From assembly GCF_001540865.1 (NCBI RefSeq), contig NC_033626.1:12306065-12370064 (forward strand): a DNA stretch of 64,000 nucleotides, read 5' to 3'. The translations under genes were made by a program, and so were the position numbers. Under the pieces are notes generated by a model. It was given only the letters and a program-made list of their open reading frames with translations. It was not told where the DNA came from and did not search any database. The DNA comes from Ananas comosus. Lineage: Eukaryota; Streptophyta; Magnoliopsida; Poales; Bromeliaceae. Below are positions 59,819-64,000 of the stretch, piece after piece (within the stretch, counting starts at the first letter, position 1; every line of letters begins with the position of its first letter).

Positions 59819-62278
59819 ATGGCGATCATCTCCGATCTCGAAGAGGAGCCCGCCCCGTCGCAGTCCCCTTCCTCCGCCGGCGACGAGGAGGTGCTCTACT
59901 CGATCCTCTCGAAGCAAGGCCCATGGCCTTTCGTGGAGACGGTGTTCGATCTCCTCCGCCGGAGATCCGATCTCTTCGAGGACGCCGACGCGGTGCCGCG
60001 GATCATGTCGATGGCCTCCGCCGCGAAGGCGAAGGCGGAGGAGAAGCGGAGGAAGGAGAAGGAAGAGGAGGCTCGCAGGGCCGAGAAGGTGAAGGAGGCT
60101 GAGGCCGCGGCGGCGAAGAAGGTCGAGGAGAAGAAGGCGGAGCCGGAGCCCTCGAAGAAGCCCTCCGAGGGAGCGGCGGGGGAGGAGGAGGATGGAAAAG
60201 GCGGGAGAAGTGAGTTCTCTATCTCTCTCTATTTGCATTAGATGTTTGTAATACTTTAATTGAATCTCCTCTTCCTATTATCTTTGTTTTTTCGATGCTG
60301 ATTTTAGGGTTTTGATACTTGTATGCAAAATTGAGATTAGAAACTATAATACTACCTCACTACTTTGGATGTGGAAACTGTAACATATCGTTGCTATGTG
60401 TGAAAATCTAAGAACAAAGGAAACAAAATCGAACTTTACTGTAGCACATTCCCATTATTAAGGGATCTATAGAAATATCACTATTGGCACGTGAGAAGCC
60501 GATATCGAAGATCAATAGGGAATGGAAGAAGAAGAGGAAAAGATGTGGTTAGTTATTTGGTAGCCATTGAGCGAAGCCATGTCTCGAACTATTAAATTGG
60601 ATATTGGTTTCGATTTTGACCCTACGATAGCTGGGACTGAATATGCTTAAATAGCACCACCTGATAAGTAATCTAGCTCAAATTTATTGGCGTGAATTTC
60701 CATAGAAGAGTAGAAGGCCTTGTATAAAGTATATAAAAATTGCACTGTTGTTTTTGCAGTGCTAGTTACTTATAACTATTTACATATTTAAGATAGTTTT
60801 TTTTTTTTTTGTCCCCCTCCCCTATATAAGACTTTAAGGTTTTGTTTATTTATTGGCACTGTGATATCAAGGTTCATCTAATTGACATGGTGTCCTGCTT
60901 GTTATGTCCAAAATATGCAGTACCTCTTATAATGAATAAATAAATAAATAATCACATAATTGGTTCAATGTATACACCTTCCATCCATGTGGAAAGAGAC
61001 AATTGAAAAGCAATTGAATTTGCTAGTTCATTTCATTGGGACAAAAGAAAGGCATACTGAATATAGGATCTTCAATGGTTCGATAAATCTCCGTTTCCGT
61101 AATACTGATTTACAGTACTTGATGGATGCTTAATTGAACATATGAGTTGCATATTGTATGCTTTCCATCTTGTTTTCAGTGTGCTTACGCTGTTCCTGAA
61201 GTTCTTGCAGCTGTTGAACCTTCTGAAGTTATATTTGTTTGAATGTTCTAAATATAGTATGCTCTGTGCGATGTGGATGTGATCTTTTTTATACTTACTT
61301 TTGTTTATATGGTGCTTCTGTTAATCATTTAGAGCCGAATTCTGGAAATGGTCTTGATTTGGAGAAATATTCCTGGACTCAGACTCTACATGAGGTTAAT
61401 GTTAGCATCCCAGTTCCTAAGGGAACCAAATCGAGGCTTGTCACCTGTGAAATAAAGAAGAACCATCTTAAGGTTGGGCTGAAGGGGCAGCCTCCCATTC
61501 TCGATGTGAGTAGTGCGACGCCTTTCTCTATTCCTTTCTTACTCACTCTGGTTTAGAATATTGCTTCTTATCATCAGTTGGGATGAAAATGTTTTCTACA
61601 TATGTGTGTTAAATTTTGTTTTAAATCACTTTCGCTTCTTGCAGGGGGAGCTATATCAGTCGGTGAGACCAGATGATTGTTTCTGGAGCATAGGTATTTG
61701 TATAACAGTACACATGATCTCATGCGGGGTGATTTTTTTTTATCCTTTATTGATGATGATAAATGTTATTATTGCAGAGGATGAGAAGTCCATTTCTATA
61801 CTACTGACGAAGCAAAATCAGATGGAATGGTGGAAATCTGTGGTAAAAGGTGAACCTGAAATTGATACTCAGAAAGTAGAACCAGAGAACAGCAAACTAT
61901 CCGATTTGGATCCTGAAACACGACAAACTGTCGAGAAAATGATGGTGAGATCTTTTGTCTCTAATTTGTTTTTGTATGTATATTTTCTTTCATGTGCTCT
62001 TGTGAAACATCTTTCTTCTCTTGGATCTTACTCCCTTTTGTTGCTCTAAATTGCCCGTGCAGTTTGACCAGCGCCAGAAATCCATGGGTCTCCCAACGAG
62101 TGATGAGATGCAAAAGCAAGAAATCCTCAAGAAATTCATGGCTGAGGTGATTGTCTCTGCTTTTGTACAAAGCACCCGTTCTAGTTTTTACCTATTTAGC
62201 TCCCTCTCCCTGGTCATCTCTAACTTTCTCTCTTTGCAGCATCCTGAAATGGATTTTTCAAGGGCGAAAATAGCCTAG
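59819..62278 (+). CDS. NudC domain protein, BOBBER1-like
   Basis: Six exons: 59819-60209, 61333-61505, 61645-61693, 61778-61944, 62063-62146 and 62240-62278, giving 300 residues. The N-terminal NudC_N region ([20 protein letters not shown]) is followed by a charged Lys/Glu-rich coiled segment (about 65-130) and the p23-like CS domain, starting [20 protein letters not shown] and including [33 protein letters not shown] and the C-terminal tail [16 protein letters not shown] and [18 protein letters not shown] proteins are small-heat-shock-like chaperones needed for development and thermotolerance. Length, domain order and conserved terminus match. Splice sites are GT-AG. The exon 2 acceptor could be shifted by two bases (TTAG|AG or TTAGAG|), and the first choice keeps the frame. 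Confidence 0.93.
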
Positions 62279-62895
62279 GGTCTCCGTATGATGTTAACGA
62301 CTCTTGCTTGGAAGATGGAAGTTCACGGGAAGATGAAAGCTCACAGGTTATAAACATATGAGCAATCAGCAGTTTGGCAACATTTCCTTTTTCCTTTCTC
62401 TTTTTCTCTTTTTGTCTGTCCCTTGTGTTCTCAGTTTTCTGGGAAAGGTAGGTTTTGTTGAATCGATGAACTAGCAAAATACTCATGTTGGGTTGTACTT
62501 TGTAAACTGAATTTTCAGGGCGTGTTATTTCTTTTTCTCATTTGAATCGATGATCTTTCCTTGATCAATTAGTCTCTGTTTTGGATTGTGAGTTTATTTT
62601 CGCCTTTTACTCAAAATGATTACTCGTAACACTCTAAACTTCAAGCGCTCCAAAAGCTGTTCTTTCTTCATATTATTTATTAAAGGTGAGAAGTAGTTTG
62701 ATGTTGTATCTTTCATGCCTCCTCGGCTTCGTTGTTATGGGAGTAGAGTTCACACTGTTGAAATCTGTTCTCAAATACGAATCTGCGTAGAGACTGCACA
62801 AACGTATCGTTATTGTTAACATTTGGGGTTGTGATTGTGCAACTTTCTTTTGAAGGAAGGATCGACTTTGCTGTTTGCCGTGTCCCTTCCGAACT

Positions 62896-64000
62896 TCACC
62901 AATAATCTCTGCAAGAACACTTCCCGTCCTTAAAATGGTGGAACCGGTTCCGATCCCTCACAATAATCTCGCGATCGAATACTCTCGATATAAGCTTGCT
63001 CGCCTCATGACAGTCTCTGCACACTCTCAAATTCTTCGTGATGCGAATTGTCTCACTAGACTTGGTATGCAACAGCCCAAATGCTATCGCAAGCTTCTCG
63101 CTATGGTAATACAGCGGATTCTCCTTCTCTTGCTCGCCGATATCATGCAGCACTCCTTCAGTGTCCGGAACATAACCCGCCAATCTTATCCTGTTCAACA
63201 TCTCATCCACAGTCTCATATATCTCTCTAGCTTGAGGATGAGACATGCCGCCGCAAATGAACTCATTCACCTCGCCATTCATCTCAATCACCGACCGTCC
63301 AGCCTCCTTTCTCACCCTGCGGTCGTTCATTAATCTCCGCACCTCCGCCACATCCTCCCACCGACCAGCTTTTGCATATAGATTGGCCAACAAAACATAT
63401 CTCCCGCTGTTCTTCGAATCCAACTCTATAACCGTTCTGCCGATCCTCTCTCCCATCTCCACATCCCCGTGAATCCTGCATGCTCCCAGGAGCGCTCCCA
63501 AAACGCCGGCATCTGGGCTCATCGGCATTTCGTCGATCACCTTTTTAGCGTCTTCTAACAGCCCGGCACGTCCAAGGAGATCGACCATGCATCCGTAATG
63601 CTCCATCTTGGGCTCGATGTTAGAGGCCTGAATCATATAATTGAAGTAGTATCGACCCTCACTAACCAAGCCGGAGTGCGCGCAGGCGCTGAGGACGTTC
63701 AACAGCGTGATACCGTCCGGCGTGGCCCCTTCTCTCTCCATCTGTTTAAAGAGCTCGATAGCATCCTCTCCTCTGCCGTGCACCGCGAAGCCTCCGATCA
63801 TGCAATTCCAAGATGAAATCCCTCTCTTTTCCAACCCTTCGAAGACCTCGTACGCCTTCTCCACGCAACCGCATTTGCAGTACATGTCAATGACCGTGGT
63901 GGCCAATTTGGAGTCCAATTCGATCCCGTTTCGAGTAATATTCTCGTGAATCCACCGGCCCTGATCCAGCGCGCCCAGGCCGGTGCAAGCCGCGAGCATG
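62896..64000 (-). CDS. PPR protein, PLS class with DYW domain (5' part outside window)
   Basis: Minus-strand frame of at least 367 codons that runs off the right edge, so the start is not visible. The last PPR repeats (LATTVIDMYCKCGCVEKAYE, SSWNCMIGGFAVHGRGEDAI, PDGITLLNVLSACAHSGLV) are followed by the E and E+ motifs and a complete DYW domain: HSEKLAIAFGLL (HxE, zinc and catalytic Glu), CRDCHEASKLIS (CxxCH) and terminal CSCRDYW. Such proteins bind organelle RNA and deaminate specific cytidines to uridines in plastids or mitochondria. All key deaminase residues are present. The target site and organelle cannot be told because the N-terminus is missing. The gene is convergent with the NudC gene. 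Confidence 0.95.
   Translation of the reverse strand, partial: MLAACTGLGALDQGRWIHENITRNGIELDSKLATTVIDMYCKCGCVEKAYEVFEGLEKRGISSWNCMIGGFAVHGRGEDAIELFKQMEREGATPDGITLLNVLSACAHSGLVSEGRYYFNYMIQASNIEPKMEHYGCMVDLLGRAGLLEDAKKVIDEMPMSPDAGVLGALLGACRIHGDVEMGERIGRTVIELDSKNSGRYVLLANLYAKAGRWEDVAEVRRLMNDRRVRKEAGRSVIEMNGEVNEFICGGMSHPQAREIYETVDEMLNRIRLAGYVPDTEGVLHDIGEQEKENPLYYHSEKLAIAFGLLHTKSSETIRITKNLRVCRDCHEASKLISRVFDREIIVRDRNRFHHFKDGKCSCRDYW

Overview
The window is nuclear DNA from a flowering plant. Multi-exon genes with GT-AG introns carry plastid transit peptides. The families are plant-specific (starch synthase II, CSLA, CASP, DYW-type PPR, PSY-like peptide, MYB-CC), and LINE, SINE, MITE and small LTR elements fill the gaps. 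Very GC-rich first exons (geranylgeranyl reductase, starch synthase, NudC) suggest a monocot. A non-grass commelinid such as pineapple is plausible, but that is inference. The assembly is a draft: single N characters at 10610, 14216, 26576, 40464, 49266 and 52180 mark joints, and three of them are flanked by duplicated sequence.

Layout. 0-5.4 kb: FTSH6-like thylakoid protease and plastid NAD-malate dehydrogenase, both minus. 5.4-9.1 kb: probable long 5'-UTR intron of the dehydrogenase holding a solo LTR, then a SINE. 9.1-10.9 kb: geranylgeranyl reductase (CHLP) with its first exon scrambled around an N. 11-18.6 kb: SINEs, a GDSL lipase gene, a LINE fragment and a Mutator-like MITE. 18.6-23.7 kb: starch synthase II with an inverted duplication across introns 2 to 6. 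25.8-30.2 kb: LINE fragment and a CSLA mannan synthase. 31.9-33.2 kb: MYB-CC transcription factor. 34.5-35.2 kb: a tiny complete LTR retrotransposon with a 47-bp interior. 36.5-37.97 kb: LINE fragment and a PSY-like secreted peptide gene. 38.2-40.4 kb: SINE and LINE tails. About 40.5-43.25 kb: a block whose bases are complemented but not reversed; read that way it gives a 361-codon frame of a plant ARM-repeat membrane protein. 43.4-45.6 kb: LINE, second Mutator-like MITE, SINE. 45.7-47.1 kb: promoter with site II and telo boxes followed by three or four candidate C/D snoRNAs. 49-54.8 kb: MITE, 53-aa membrane protein and a 2.4-kb L1-type LINE. 55.4-64 kb: conserved unknown protein, CASP-like protein, tRNA-Ile, NudC/BOBBER protein and the 3' part of a DYW PPR gene.

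Several genes serve the plastid: FTSH6 (proteolysis), malate dehydrogenase (redox), CHLP (phytyl chain for chlorophyll and tocopherol) and starch synthase II (amylopectin). They are separate transcription units; no operon logic applies. The SINE and LINE families share the same 3' tail with a small stem-loop, so the LINE probably mobilises the SINE. The strongest anomaly is the complement-only block, best explained by an assembly or data-handling fault, because DNA inversion always reverses and complements together.
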